Of a DNA stretch of 64,000 nucleotides, positions 28,567-37,313 are shown piece after piece. The notes beneath the pieces were generated by a model. It was given only the letters and a program-made list of their open reading frames with translations, did no database searches and had not been told where the DNA came from. Origin of the DNA: Serratia marcescens (lineage in GTDB: Bacteria; Pseudomonadota; Gammaproteobacteria; Enterobacterales; Enterobacteriaceae); contig JADMXW010000015.1 in NCBI GenBank assembly GCA_015548865.1, positions 90,597-154,596 of the forward strand. The letters are read 5' to 3'. Both the position numbers and the translations under genes were made by a program. How positions within the stretch are numbered: position 1 is the stretch's first letter; each line of letters starts with the position of its first letter.

Positions 28567-29199
28567 ATGTTATATAATTACGAAGATAAGCGCTGCCCAT
28601 TATTTGATGAGAAGATGAGCAGTAACACAAATATACTAAAAAACTATTTACTACCCCATATGGTAAAAGTAAAAAACGAAAAAGAAAAACAGGATTTAAC
28701 GTCGTTTTTCTATGTCTCATCTGGTTTTGTATCTGTTTATCGAAAGAGTGAAGATGTTTTACTCGGTCATCTACATGCACCAATATTTTTTGGTGTTAAT
28801 TATTTATATGATGTCTATTTTCCGGTTTACTTTACCGGAGGAGCAGGAACGGTTATTTATAAAGGTGATGTGGGTGTGCTCTTAAAAATAATAAGAGAGA
28901 ACCATCTGGAAGAGTATCTTCTTTATGTTATGATTTCTAATGTAAATGAATTATATCGTAGAGATTTGATTTCTGTAAAATCAGATAGTTATCAAATCAT
29001 AAAAAGTATATTACTGCACTATATTGATAAACCTCTAGATTTTAGAATGCAATTTGGTATAGCTTCAATTATCATTAAGCTAACTGGTTTATCTCGTAGC
29101 CATGTCATGCGAATTCTGTCCGAGTTGAAAAAGGGAGGGTACATTGAAACAAAAGAGGGTAAGCTTATATCTGTTTCAGATTTGCCAGAAAAATTTTAA
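28567..29199 (+). CDS. Crp-like winged-helix transcriptional regulator (IprA/YaiV type)
   Basis: A 210-residue protein with an N-terminal cyclic-nucleotide-type beta-roll remnant (FFYVSSGFVSVYRKSEDVLL, APIFFGVNYLYDVYFPVYFT) and a C-terminal winged helix (FGIASIIIKLTGLSRSHVMR then ILSELKKGGYIETKEGKLIS). This is the layout of the IprA/YaiV family, which lacks a conserved cAMP pocket. The ribosome binding site is weak (AAGG at some distance) and the ATG at 28615 is an alternative. Followed by a terminator and then the adhesin pseudogene, which it may once have controlled. Confidence 0.7.
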   Translation: MLYNYEDKRCPLFDEKMSSNTNILKNYLLPHMVKVKNEKEKQDLTSFFYVSSGFVSVYRKSEDVLLGHLHAPIFFGVNYLYDVYFPVYFTGGAGTVIYKGDVGVLLKIIRENHLEEYLLYVMISNVNELYRRDLISVKSDSYQIIKSILLHYIDKPLDFRMQFGIASIIIKLTGLSRSHVMRILSELKKGGYIETKEGKLISVSDLPEKF

Positions 29200-29205
29200 A
29201 AAGTA

Positions 29206-29240
29206 AAACGGCGAGCAATATTCTTCTATTTTCGCCGTTT
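29206..29240 (+). terminator. Terminator behind the Crp-like gene
   Basis: Perfect 9-bp stem aaacggcga/tcgccgttt with a 17-base AT-rich loop, directly after the stop at 29199. Confidence 0.6.
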
Positions 29241-29503
29241 ACTATGATCGTGCAATTTAAATTATTTGTTTAAAATCAATTAGTTAATAAAAACTTTCTT
29301 TTGAATTCTTCTTTTTTTACTCGGCTATAAATCTTTATCATTTCTTGAAAGAACAGCTATTTAGTCTGTTCTAGTCTTTTAGTAGATCATTCATGATAAA
29401 TTATAATTTTGGAAATAGTATCGTGTGGTGACTATATCTTTTTTTATTTTCTTCTCCCTTTCGTTTCCTGTATTCGTTACGATCAGAATTACAGGTGAAG
29501 TAA
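29241..29503. other. AT-rich upstream region of the adhesin pseudogene
   Basis: No gene; very AT-rich. It presumably contains the promoter of the inverse autotransporter. No individual element stands out. Confidence 0.4.
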
Positions 29504-32133
29504 ATGGCTATAAATGACATTTTTTCAAATCTGTCGAGTACCTTACGGCTAGGAATTACTTTCACAAAGCAACGTCTCCTTTGCCTGCTGGCATTGAATT
29601 ATGCGCTATTCCCTGCCTATGTTCAGAGTGATAATCGACTTTTTACCTATCCAGAATGTTTTGCATCGCTGCCAACCACGGTATATAAACTTAAAATCGG
29701 CGAATCAACACAATCCGTGGCAGAAAACCTCCATGTTAGTATGGACATATTGCGTAAGTTAAATAGAACACGGACTTTTTTGCATGAATTCAATAATCTT
29801 CAACCTGGTGAAGAACTGATTGTTCCGCAGTCCTCTTGGGCACCATCAGAAATAAAGTATCAACGTAAAAATCCCGTCCCGATAATTGTAGATGATGAAC
29901 GCTCGTACACGATTGCACGATTTACCTCTCGTTTGGGGTCTTTTTTTGCTAATGATCCAAAGCGTGATACCGCTATTGCCGAACTGCACCGCATTGCCAT
30001 TGATCAGGCCGGCAGCGGATTTCAGCAATGGTTGAGCCGTTTTGGTACCGCGCGCGTGCAGCTAGATACAAGTCATGCCTCTTTACTAAAAAAATCTCAC
30101 GTTGATTTATTGCTTCCCTTGCGAGACAGAGAGGACAATCTCCTCTTCTCACAGGGCAGTATTCATCATAGCGATAAACGCATACAGGCAAACTTGGGTT
30201 TGGGAGTGCGTCATATAACGCATCGCGCCGTGATTGGGGGCAACGGTTTTCTTGACTATGATTTTTCTCATCATTATGTGCGCGCGGGTATCGGAATAGA
30301 ATATTGGCGTGATTTCCTGAAACTGGGTGCGAACAGCTATCTGCGCCTGAGTAATTGGAAGATGCCTTATGGCAATGAGCGAGAGCGTCCTGCCAATGGA
30401 TGGGATATCCGTACTGAAGCCTACCTACCTGATTGGCCACAATTAGGTGTGAAGTTGCAGTATGAGCAGTTTTATGGCGAGCAGGTAGTGTTGTTTGGCA
30501 AAGACGATCGCCAGCGTAATCCCCATGCTATTGGTGTGGGGGTGAACTATACCCCTTTCCCATTGATGACGTTGAGTGCAGAACAGCGCAACGGAAAGGC
30601 TGGAAGCAGTGATACTCGTTTTGGTCTGCAATTTCACTATCAGCTGAGCCAACCTTGGAAACGGCAGCTTGATCCTGAGGCTGTCAGTTCGGCTCGCCAT
30701 CTTCCGATGCAGCGTTATGATCTCATCACACGCAAAAATCACCTTGTGTTGGAATATCGTAAGATCCAGACCCTCTTTTTGAGTATGGTCCGAGCGGTGG
30801 ATGGTTATTCAGGAGAGCAAAAACCGCTCAATGTGGAGGTGAATGCAACCCATAAACTCGCGCACTTGGAATGGTCTGCATCAGCCTTGATCGCAGCTGG
30901 CGGCAAAATTTTACCGCGCGGCTACGGAAATTATGCTGTGGTATTACCTAACTATAAGGAAGGTGGCCAGCCCAAGAATTGCTATCGCGTTTGTGCCGTT
31001 GCGGTAGATACGCTTGGTCATCGCTCTAATCAAGGGAAATCCTGGATACGTGTCCATGCGCCCGCAGTGGCCAGAATGAACTTGTCCTCGGATGCTGCTC
31101 GCAGCACATTTTCAGTGATGCCCACTTCTGTTGTGGCGAATAATGCGGCCAGTGTAAACATCATCCTTAATATGAGAGACAGCAACGATAACCCCCTAAG
31201 CGGCATGGCAGGCCATATTACACTCCGGCTACGAAACCAGTATGGGGGTGAACCTTCTGCCGGTGATGTCACCTCAGTGTAATTCGAGAAAGTGGGGGGG
31301 CAGGGCGCTATATTGCCTCGATCAAGGGAACGAGAGCGGGAGTCTATTCAGTAACGCCGTTGCTTGATGGGGCAGCGATAGCGTCACTGTCTGCAACATT
31401 TGCACTTAAAGCGGATGTCACTACGGCAAAGGTGGAGTCCCTGTCAGCAGACAAATCGCTGCTGACCGGTGATGGCATGGATTATGTTCAACTCACTGCG
31501 ATGATAACTGATGCACATGGCAACCCGGTGCCAAATGCCATGGTGTTATGGCGTCATTCATTTGGTCGCTTGTCAGCGAGCAAGGCGCCGACGTCAGAGT
31601 AGGGTGTTGCCAGTGTCAGCTTTAAAAGTGTCGATAAAGGCCGAGTGACGATAGCGGCTGCGATTAATCATTCAAGTGTGAGTAATGTCAGCGTTAAAAC
31701 GATGGGATTTATTGAAGACTCATGGGATACGGCCAGTGACGGTGTCCGGTATCGCTCAGTACCGGTCAAGGGGTATACGTCATTAGGATTTGTTGCAAAA
31801 GCGCCGACCCTTGGCCCCCAGCAATTGGTTTGGTCATCACGTAGCGATCAAACATTGGTGGCGATACTGACCAATCAAGCAGATGAAAATCGGTATGCGG
31901 TGAAATTTAGAGGATATCGACACTCTGGCTGTAAACTCAGGCCGCTAAATGATGCAATAAGCTGTGCGAAGGCCGGTAGTGGTATGGATGCAGAGCTGGT
32001 TTTTGCCGCAGACGATAATGCAACTTTACCTCCTGGACGCTATGTGGGTGACGTTCATTTTTATGCGAGGAGTGGCCTTGGCGATTTTGAGGTGGAATAC
32101 TTGCTGCATGTGACGCTACAAGTGGCGAGGTAG
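29504..32133 (+). pseudogene. Inverse autotransporter adhesin (intimin/invasin family), disrupted twice
   Basis: ATG 29504 follows AGGTGAAG. The first frame (592 residues) has an export region ending near LNYALFPAYVQS, a LysM-like module at about residues 60-110 (VYKLKIGESTQSVAENLHVS ... LQPGEELIVPQ), an intimin-type outer-membrane beta barrel (about 155-400, with GTARVQLDTS, NGFLDYDFSHHYVRAGIGIE and the AEQRNGKAGSSDTRFGLQF strands) and the start of Ig-like domains, stopping at 31280. The coding sense continues in the -1 frame (GRYIASIKGTRAGVYSVTPL, then a Big_1-like domain TAMITDAHGNPVPNAMV), is cut by TAG at 31600-31602, and continues to 32133 (last 162 residues, fimbrial-adhesin-like). The passenger is thus inactive unless the barrel part alone is used. 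Confidence 0.85.
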
Positions 32134-32145
32134 TGGGGTTGCTGG

Positions 32146-32169
32146 TAAAAAAGCCTGCTTGTAGCAGGC
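32146..32169 (-). terminator. Rho-independent terminator of the lipoprotein gene
   Basis: Stem gcctgct/agcaggc (32153-32159 and 32163-32169) with a 3-base loop; on the minus strand it is followed by T6-7. It serves the gene ending at 32212 and perhaps also the convergent pseudogene. Confidence 0.8.
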
Positions 32170-32211
32170 GTTACTGATCATCAAATCTTGTGAGGGTTTT
32201 GATGTATTGAT

Positions 32212-32679
32212 TTAGGTGTTGCATTGTCCTGATGTTGCCAATTTAACTTCAGGTTTGGAAATTACTCTTTTACCTTCAGTTTCAGACACTTGCTCTAAAC
32301 CTGCACCGCCAACGAAAACGCCCAATTTTATATACTGACGTACAAAGTAATTTTTTCCTGATGCAACACTTAACGTGATGTTGTTAGGTGAAAACTCAGA
32401 CTCCGTTCCTACAATATAAGACTTATCGGAAGATACTTGTTGGTAGAAAAATACCCGATCTGCCGTTTCACCAACACAATGCCCATCAAGGTAAATGTCT
32501 TTTTTTAATGCCTTCCCTACAAAGCTATCTCTATAAATATAAATCCCGGCTTTACCCTTTTCAGGAATGGGGAACGACTTCGCAGTGGCATTCTCTTCAC
32601 TACTGGCCAGAGGGACAGAGGCACATCCCGTGAGGAAAAGGGACAACAAAATAGCCGGTATAATAAAAATTTTATGCAT
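32212..32679 (-). CDS. DUF2846-type lipoprotein
   Basis: A 155-residue lipoprotein: MHKIFIIPAILLSLFLTGCA has a hydrophobic signal and the lipobox L-T-G-C, with Ser and Val after the Cys region giving probable outer-membrane sorting. The mature domain (GKAGIYIYRDSFVGKALKKD, IYLDGHCVGETADRVFFYQQ, ASGKNYFVRQYIKLG) follows the DUF2846 pattern. Function unknown. ATG 32679 is chosen because the lipobox lies at the right distance; the frame is open to 32820 but the extra part is an artefact. Own terminator. Confidence 0.75.
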   Translation of the reverse strand: MHKIFIIPAILLSLFLTGCASVPLASSEENATAKSFPIPEKGKAGIYIYRDSFVGKALKKDIYLDGHCVGETADRVFFYQQVSSDKSYIVGTESEFSPNNITLSVASGKNYFVRQYIKLGVFVGGAGLEQVSETEGKRVISKPEVKLATSGQCNT

Positions 32680-32989
32680 TGAAAACCCCAAGATAAAGAT
32701 CAGAATAATCTTAAGCAACAACCTTATCATGAAGGTACACGCTGTACGTACTGTAAACGTGCAAACAAGGGCGTTAATGTAAGCTATGTACGTGCCATGC
32801 GTGTTTATGCCGTTTTTCATATCAAACTGAGTGATATTGAACGATTGTCCACTAAGTCCCGTAAATGCTGCGTTAACTGAGCAACGGTTTTTTCACCCGT
32901 AGTTTAAAATGGGTTTGAGGTACCGCTTCTCTCTTTTATTGAAGAAAAGTGTTTTTGTTAAAAGGTAGGAGAAAAGAGTGGGGATATAT
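32680..32989. other. Intergenic region upstream of the lipoprotein gene
   Basis: No supportable gene in these 310 bases. It should hold the lipoprotein promoter and the end of the XRE transcript; nothing distinctive seen. Confidence 0.4.
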
Positions 32990-33322
32990 TTAACGATGAG
33001 TTTCAGCCCTACGCTTTACCAGAGCAAGAATTTCTGGTTTTTCCTCAGGCGAGAGTGCTTGAAATGCCAGTATCATTTCGGCTAGCTCATCATCTGCAGT
33101 ATAAAAATAAGCCAAGGGTACCTCTAACACATTGGCTAGCAGTTGGATCGTTTCAGTATTGGCCTCATGTACACCTCTTTCATAGCGATTAATACGGGTG
33201 CTTGCGACAAATTCATCGATCCCTGCATTAATCCCGAGCTGTTTTTGTGATAGCCCTTTTGCCAAACGCGCTTGCTTAAGCCGTTGACAGAAAATGTCAT
33301 GGTAGTTTGGTTTTGTCTTCAT
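32990..33322 (-). CDS. XRE-family transcriptional repressor
   Basis: A 110-residue helix-turn-helix protein: RLKQARLAKGLSQKQLGINA (helix 1-2) then GIDEFVASTRINRYERGVHE (recognition helix), typical of the HTH_3 family. The second half (LLANVLEVPLAYFYTADDEL) is the usual downstream helix. It is divergent from the Nlp-like gene, and one of two nearly identical 17-base palindromes abuts its start codon, so it is probably auto-repressing. Phage-repressor-like. Confidence 0.85.
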   Translation of the reverse strand: MKTKPNYHDIFCQRLKQARLAKGLSQKQLGINAGIDEFVASTRINRYERGVHEANTETIQLLANVLEVPLAYFYTADDELAEMILAFQALSPEEKPEILALVKRRAETHR

Positions 33323-33323
33323 G

Positions 33324-33374
33324 ACTACGATAATCGTAGTTTTTACTTGAAATGAATACTACGAATAACGTAGT
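33324..33374. promoter_or_regulatory. Twin palindromic operators between the XRE and Nlp-like genes
   Basis: actacgataatcgtagt (33324-33340) and actacgaataacgtagt (33358-33374) are two 17-base palindromes of the same sequence, centres 34 bases apart (just over three helical turns). A third half-site actacg lies at about 33397-33402. The first touches the XRE start codon. They are the natural operator for the XRE protein. Confidence 0.75.
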
Positions 33375-33419
33375 ATTGGATTGCACTTGTTCCTTTTACT
33401 ACGGAGGGTTAAGGGTTAT

Positions 33420-33680
33420 ATGAATAACGATTGGCATCGTGCGGATATTATCTCTGCTTTGCGCAAACGGGGAACGACAATGGCTGCACTTTCTCGCTCT
33501 ATCGGTTTGAGTTTATCAACGTTGGCTAATGTACTGACGCGACCCTGGCCGAAAGGTGAATGGTCAATCGCCGAGAAACTGGATATTCATCCTGCGGAGA
33601 TTTGGCCAAGTCGTTATTATGATGAAGCTGGCAAGCTGATTGATCGTAAGGTGAAAATAAGAGGAGATCGGCCTAAGTAA
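33420..33680 (+). CDS. Nlp/Ner-family DNA-binding protein
   Basis: An 86-residue small regulator: MNNDWHRADIISALRKRGTT, then MAALSRSIGLSLSTLANVLT (helix-turn-helix) and WSIAEKLDIHPAEIWPSRYY, which is the conserved C-terminal signature of Ner/Nlp (SfsB) proteins related to the Mu Ner repressor. ATG 33420 follows GGAGG/AAGGG; the frame is open to 33381 without homology. Together with the XRE gene it forms a phage-style switch remnant. Confidence 0.85.
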   Translation: MNNDWHRADIISALRKRGTTMAALSRSIGLSLSTLANVLTRPWPKGEWSIAEKLDIHPAEIWPSRYYDEAGKLIDRKVKIRGDRPK

Positions 33681-33740
33681 CGTGAGCATATTACTTAATT
33701 TGTCTTTTTAGCTGCGGGAACTGGTATCAATCACAGCGCT

Positions 33741-33860
33741 CTAAAAGGGTGTTGTGGTGCTCCTACACATTTTTATGCCCGCATGGCATGCTTGTTGAAG
33801 CAATGTGGGTTCCAGTGTCACGCTAACCGTCTTCTTGTGCCGGATACTCGCGGTAGACAT
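33741..33860 (-). pseudogene. CcdA-like antitoxin remnant
   Basis: ATG 33860 follows AGGGG and encodes 39 residues including SIRHKKTVSVTLEPTLLQQA and CHAGIKM. This reads like the ribbon-helix-helix N-terminus of CcdA antitoxins (K-x-V-S-V-T-L-E/D-x-x-L-L-x-x-A-x-x-A-G-I-N-L-S), but it stops where NLS and the dimer helix should follow. No CcdB toxin is downstream. A decayed toxin-antitoxin locus is likely. Confidence 0.45.
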
Positions 33861-34004
33861 AGTTACCCCTGGTTGATACACATGTAATGGACCCTTGTGC
33901 AGGGCACGGATCATTTTACGAGCAAAGAGGGTTTCAGGGATGAAGGCTATCGATTTATAAGTAGTAGGTCACTCTTCATCGTCTCGCAGAGAAGAACGTT
34001 ATCC

Positions 34005-34031
34005 TAAAAAATGCCCTGTAAATAGGGCATT
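34005..34031 (-). terminator. Rho-independent terminator of yicC
   Basis: Stem aatgccct/agggcatt (34010-34017 and 34024-34031), 6-base loop; on the minus strand it is followed by T6. It lies 28 bases beyond the yicC stop. Confidence 0.8.
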
Positions 34032-34058
34032 ATAAACATTCGTGGAGCGCGGCAGTCA

Positions 34059-34922
34059 TCATTCAATGTTTTGGATCTGTTCCCGCATTTGCTCAATCAG
34101 CACCTTTAGCTCAATAGCGCTGGCAGTTACGTCGGCGTTGATGGATTTGGAGGCCAGCGTGTTAGATTCACGGTTAAACTCTTGCATCATGAAGTCCAGA
34201 CGGCGGCCAACGGCTTCTGGCTTTTTCAAGATGTTATAAGTCTCTTTAACGTGCGCTTCGAGCCGGTCCAGCTCTTCGGCAACGTCGACCCGCTGCGCCA
34301 GCAACACCAGCTCTTGTTCCAGTCGGTTGTTTTCCAACTGAACCTGTGCTTCTTCCAGCTTATTGAGCAGGCGTTCGCGCTGCCATTGCAGAATGGTCGG
34401 CATGTGTGCACGCACTTTCACCACTTCAGCACTTACGCCAGCGAGGCGTTGTTCTATAAGCAGTTTTAAAGCAGCGCCTTCAGTTTCTCGCGCAGTGATA
34501 AAGTCATCCAGTGCCGTTTCCAGCGCGGCCATCAATTCTTTGCTAATCGCATCCAGATCTTGATCTTGCGCGGACATCACGCCCGGCCAACGCAAAATGT
34601 CAACGGGATTGATTTCCCCTTCATCGCTTTGCATTTTGACCCAGTTGGCGGCTTCAACCAGTTGTTTTGCCAGTTTTTCATTCAGGATCAAGCTGCCTTG
34701 CGCACTCGGGTCGAGCTCAAAACGCAGGTTGCATTCGATTTTTCCGCGCGTCAGTCGGGCGCGAATACGCTCACGAATCACCGGCTCCAAGCTGCGGAAC
34801 TGTTCCGGTAAACGGATGTATGTTTCAAGATAACGCTGGTTAACGGAACGGAGCTCCCACGCGGCGTTACCCCAGCCGCCCTTGATGTCACGGCGGGCGT
34901 AGGCGGTCATACTGCGGATCAT
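34059..34922 (-). CDS. yicC: YicC-family endoribonuclease
   Basis: A 287-residue RNase of the YicC family, reported to take part in sRNA (RyhB) turnover in E. coli. It starts MIRSMTAYARRDIKGGWGNA and has the conserved LRSVNQRYLETYIRLPEQFR, LTRGKIECNLRFE and the C-terminal GRRLDFMMQEFNRESNTLAS motif, which holds the Asp, Asn and Glu residues conserved in the family. In E. coli yicC starts next to rph, divergently; here an 18-kb peptide-utilisation island separates them. Confidence 0.96.
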   Translation of the reverse strand: MIRSMTAYARRDIKGGWGNAAWELRSVNQRYLETYIRLPEQFRSLEPVIRERIRARLTRGKIECNLRFELDPSAQGSLILNEKLAKQLVEAANWVKMQSDEGEINPVDILRWPGVMSAQDQDLDAISKELMAALETALDDFITARETEGAALKLLIEQRLAGVSAEVVKVRAHMPTILQWQRERLLNKLEEAQVQLENNRLEQELVLLAQRVDVAEELDRLEAHVKETYNILKKPEAVGRRLDFMMQEFNRESNTLASKSINADVTASAIELKVLIEQMREQIQNIE

Positions 34923-35037
34923 CGATATTTACCTGTTTAGCAAGTGATGGGGTGAGTATAACGCGCTCGTGGTTTTGCTGGGTAGGACAAAATAAATCCA
35001 GTGGCAAGCCGCGGGGGGAATTCAGAGCACTACCGCA

Positions 35038-35946
35038 TTATGCCGCGTGAAACAGACCTTCGTTTTGCCGGGCAATCTCCCAGCATTTGTTTTTCATCAG
35101 TTGTTTCAACTGCAATGCGGCTCGCGACTGTGGATTATCGCGGCGGCTGATCAGCGTAACTTCGAATGGCAGCGGCTGAGCTATCGGCACAATTTTCAAC
35201 ATATCGGCATAGCGATGCGCAGTAAACAGATCGACGATACCTGCACCACCCCCTGCCAGCACCATGTCGGCAATCACAGAGTAGGTTTTGATATACACCG
35301 ATGACATCGGAGTCAGCCCTTTGGCGCGTAACGCACGATGCAACACCTGACCCAGCGGATCTTGCTGCTGCATCATCAACAAGTTATTGGAGCAGAGCCA
35401 TTCCAGCGACACGGGGCCACTCTGCGGGCTGTCTTTGGGCAACACCGCCACCATATAGGCTTGAAACAGTGGCTCAGCCAGCAGCGCAGCGGGCACTTGC
35501 TGACCAAATACCAGGGCAAAATCGAGTTGGTCTTGCAAAATGTTTTGGCATAACGTTGAGAAGTGTTCAGTAACCAGTTCTACATTGACGCGTGCTTCTT
35601 GCTTGTGAAATTCCACCATCGTTGGTGCAACCACCATCTGGCTAAACGCATGGGCAGCCCCCAGTCGCACCGTTTGCACCCGATTTTTTCTCATCTGCTC
35701 CGTCAGTGAACCAATGGCTTGCAGATGGATGTAAAGTTCCTGTACTTCAGGGATCAGGCGCCGCCCTTCTCGAGTGGCAACCATGCCTTGAGCGCCGCGT
35801 TCAAACAGGGCAAATCCCAGTTGCTGCTCGGCGTGATTGAGCACCCGGCTGACGTTCGGCTGTGAAACGTTCAGCAAGCGGGCAGCACCACTGATGGTGC
35901 CAGCCTGAAGAATAGCCTGAAAGATTTCGATGTGGCGTAAGCGCAT
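35038..35946 (-). CDS. LysR-family transcriptional regulator
   Basis: A 302-residue regulator: the N-terminal winged helix is MRLRHIEIFQAILQAGTISG then AARLLNVSQPNVSRVLNHAE, and the C-terminal co-inducer domain contains VRLGAAHAFSQMVV and LAGGGAGIVDLFTAHRYADM. GGAG precedes ATG 35946. It is the last gene on the minus strand next to the dipeptidase (88-base gap) and is the only regulator of the yicC-rph island, so it probably controls the divergent operons at 36035-43903 in response to a peptide or amino acid (inference). It resembles amino-acid/opine regulators in general outline. Confidence 0.9.
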   Translation of the reverse strand: MRLRHIEIFQAILQAGTISGAARLLNVSQPNVSRVLNHAEQQLGFALFERGAQGMVATREGRRLIPEVQELYIHLQAIGSLTEQMRKNRVQTVRLGAAHAFSQMVVAPTMVEFHKQEARVNVELVTEHFSTLCQNILQDQLDFALVFGQQVPAALLAEPLFQAYMVAVLPKDSPQSGPVSLEWLCSNNLLMMQQQDPLGQVLHRALRAKGLTPMSSVYIKTYSVIADMVLAGGGAGIVDLFTAHRYADMLKIVPIAQPLPFEVTLISRRDNPQSRAALQLKQLMKNKCWEIARQNEGLFHAA

Positions 35947-36034
35947 GGACAGGTGCTCCGTGTTGGTTAGGTTATGATTTCACCTTGAGCAAATTCCATG
36001 CAATATCCACGCCACTCGATACTTTGGCCCGCAG

Positions 36035-37114
36035 TTATTTACCCCAGGTGGCTTCCAGTACACGCAACCAGTTGCCGTAGCAGATTTTTTCCAATAAGGG
36101 GCGATCGTATCCGCGCCGCGTCAACGCCTCGACCAAAATTGGCAGGCCCGCGACATCATGCAGGTCTGGCGGTACGGTGGTGCCATCGAAATCTGAACCC
36201 AACCCAACGCCGTCTTCTCCCAGCTTGCTCAGCAGGTAATCGACATGGCGCACAATCTCTTCCACCGTGGCGTTCGGGTCTTTTTTACCATCGGCGCGCA
36301 GGAAGGCTGTGCCGAAATTTACGCCGACAAAGCCGTTGCTTTCACGAATGGCGTCCAACTGTTTGTCAGTCAGATTGCGAGACTGCGCGCAGAGTGCGTG
36401 GGCGTTAGAGTGACTGGCAACCAGTGGCGCATCGCTGATGCGTGCGGTCTGCCAGAACCCTTTTTCATCCATGTGTGACAAATCCACCATGATGCGTTTG
36501 GCGTTACAGGCTTTTACCAGGCGCAGGCCGGTTTCCGTCAGCCCGGAACCGATATCGGGGGAGGAAGGGAAGCGAAACGGTACGCCATCACCGAAGATAT
36601 TGGGTCGGCTCCAGAGTGGGCCCAGTGTGCGTAAACCTGCGGCGTAAAGGATATCAAGCAGTTCCAGATCGGGATCGAGCGCCTCTGCACCTTCAATGTG
36701 CAACACCATCGCCAAGGTTCCCGTTGCCATGCAGTGGCGAATATCGGCAACGCTGTGGCAAATTTTGGCTTGTCCTTCTGAGGCAGCCTCAATGCGTAAC
36801 AGTGTGGAAATCATTGAAAAAGTTGTCTTTCTTGCTGATTCCATCGACGGTGTTGCGTGGTTCACAAACAAACTGTCGTTTTCTGGTACAGATTTTGCTT
36901 GGTCTTTAGGGGATGGGACATAAACGGCGAATAATCCGCCAGCCAGTCCCCCTTTTCGGATACGCGGCAGATCGATTTGACCAGTGGCTGGGCCTTGCAG
37001 AAAGGCGCTCACGGCATCCTCCCGATGGGAGGAGTAGAGGCGTAATAAAACATCGTTATGCCCGTCAAAAACAGGGAAAGGGCGTTGCGTACCCGTTAGG
37101 AAATTGTTAGACAT
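36035..37114 (-). CDS. Membrane dipeptidase (M19, renal dipeptidase family)
   Basis: A zinc dipeptidase, 359 residues, cleaving dipeptides including those with a C-terminal D-residue, as known for the M19 family. The zinc ligands are visible: His and Asp in FPVFDGHNDVLLRLY, Glu in MVLHIEGAEAL, His in MVDLSHMDEKGFW, and His in LVASHSNAHALCAQSRN; GLGSDFDGTTVPP is the C-terminal motif. No signal peptide, so the protein is cytoplasmic. ATG 37114 or TTG 37120; the ribosome binding site is weak. Divergent from the binding-protein gene at 37314. Confidence 0.92.
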   Translation of the reverse strand: MSNNFLTGTQRPFPVFDGHNDVLLRLYSSHREDAVSAFLQGPATGQIDLPRIRKGGLAGGLFAVYVPSPKDQAKSVPENDSLFVNHATPSMESARKTTFSMISTLLRIEAASEGQAKICHSVADIRHCMATGTLAMVLHIEGAEALDPDLELLDILYAAGLRTLGPLWSRPNIFGDGVPFRFPSSPDIGSGLTETGLRLVKACNAKRIMVDLSHMDEKGFWQTARISDAPLVASHSNAHALCAQSRNLTDKQLDAIRESNGFVGVNFGTAFLRADGKKDPNATVEEIVRHVDYLLSKLGEDGVGLGSDFDGTTVPPDLHDVAGLPILVEALTRRGYDRPLLEKICYGNWLRVLEATWGK

Positions 37115-37120
37115 ATTCAA

Positions 37121-37313
37121 AGTTATCGGCTCTGGATGCGATGAAACGGCATTTGCCCCATTAAAGTGCGCTCTGCACCAAAATGGACAAATGATTGCGC
37201 AGGGAATGGATGTCCTGGTGCTTTCATTTAAGCCAGTCCCGTTTGACTATGTCAAGGCTGGATATGAAATAAAATCCAATAATTGTTAAATATATCAATA
37301 AGTTGAGGGATTC
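37121..37313. promoter_or_regulatory. Divergent promoter region between the dipeptidase and the first peptide ABC operon
   Basis: 193 bases with no gene; the two transcripts must start here. It is the likely LysR-regulator target. No individual LysR box (T-N11-A) could be picked out with confidence. Confidence 0.45.
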
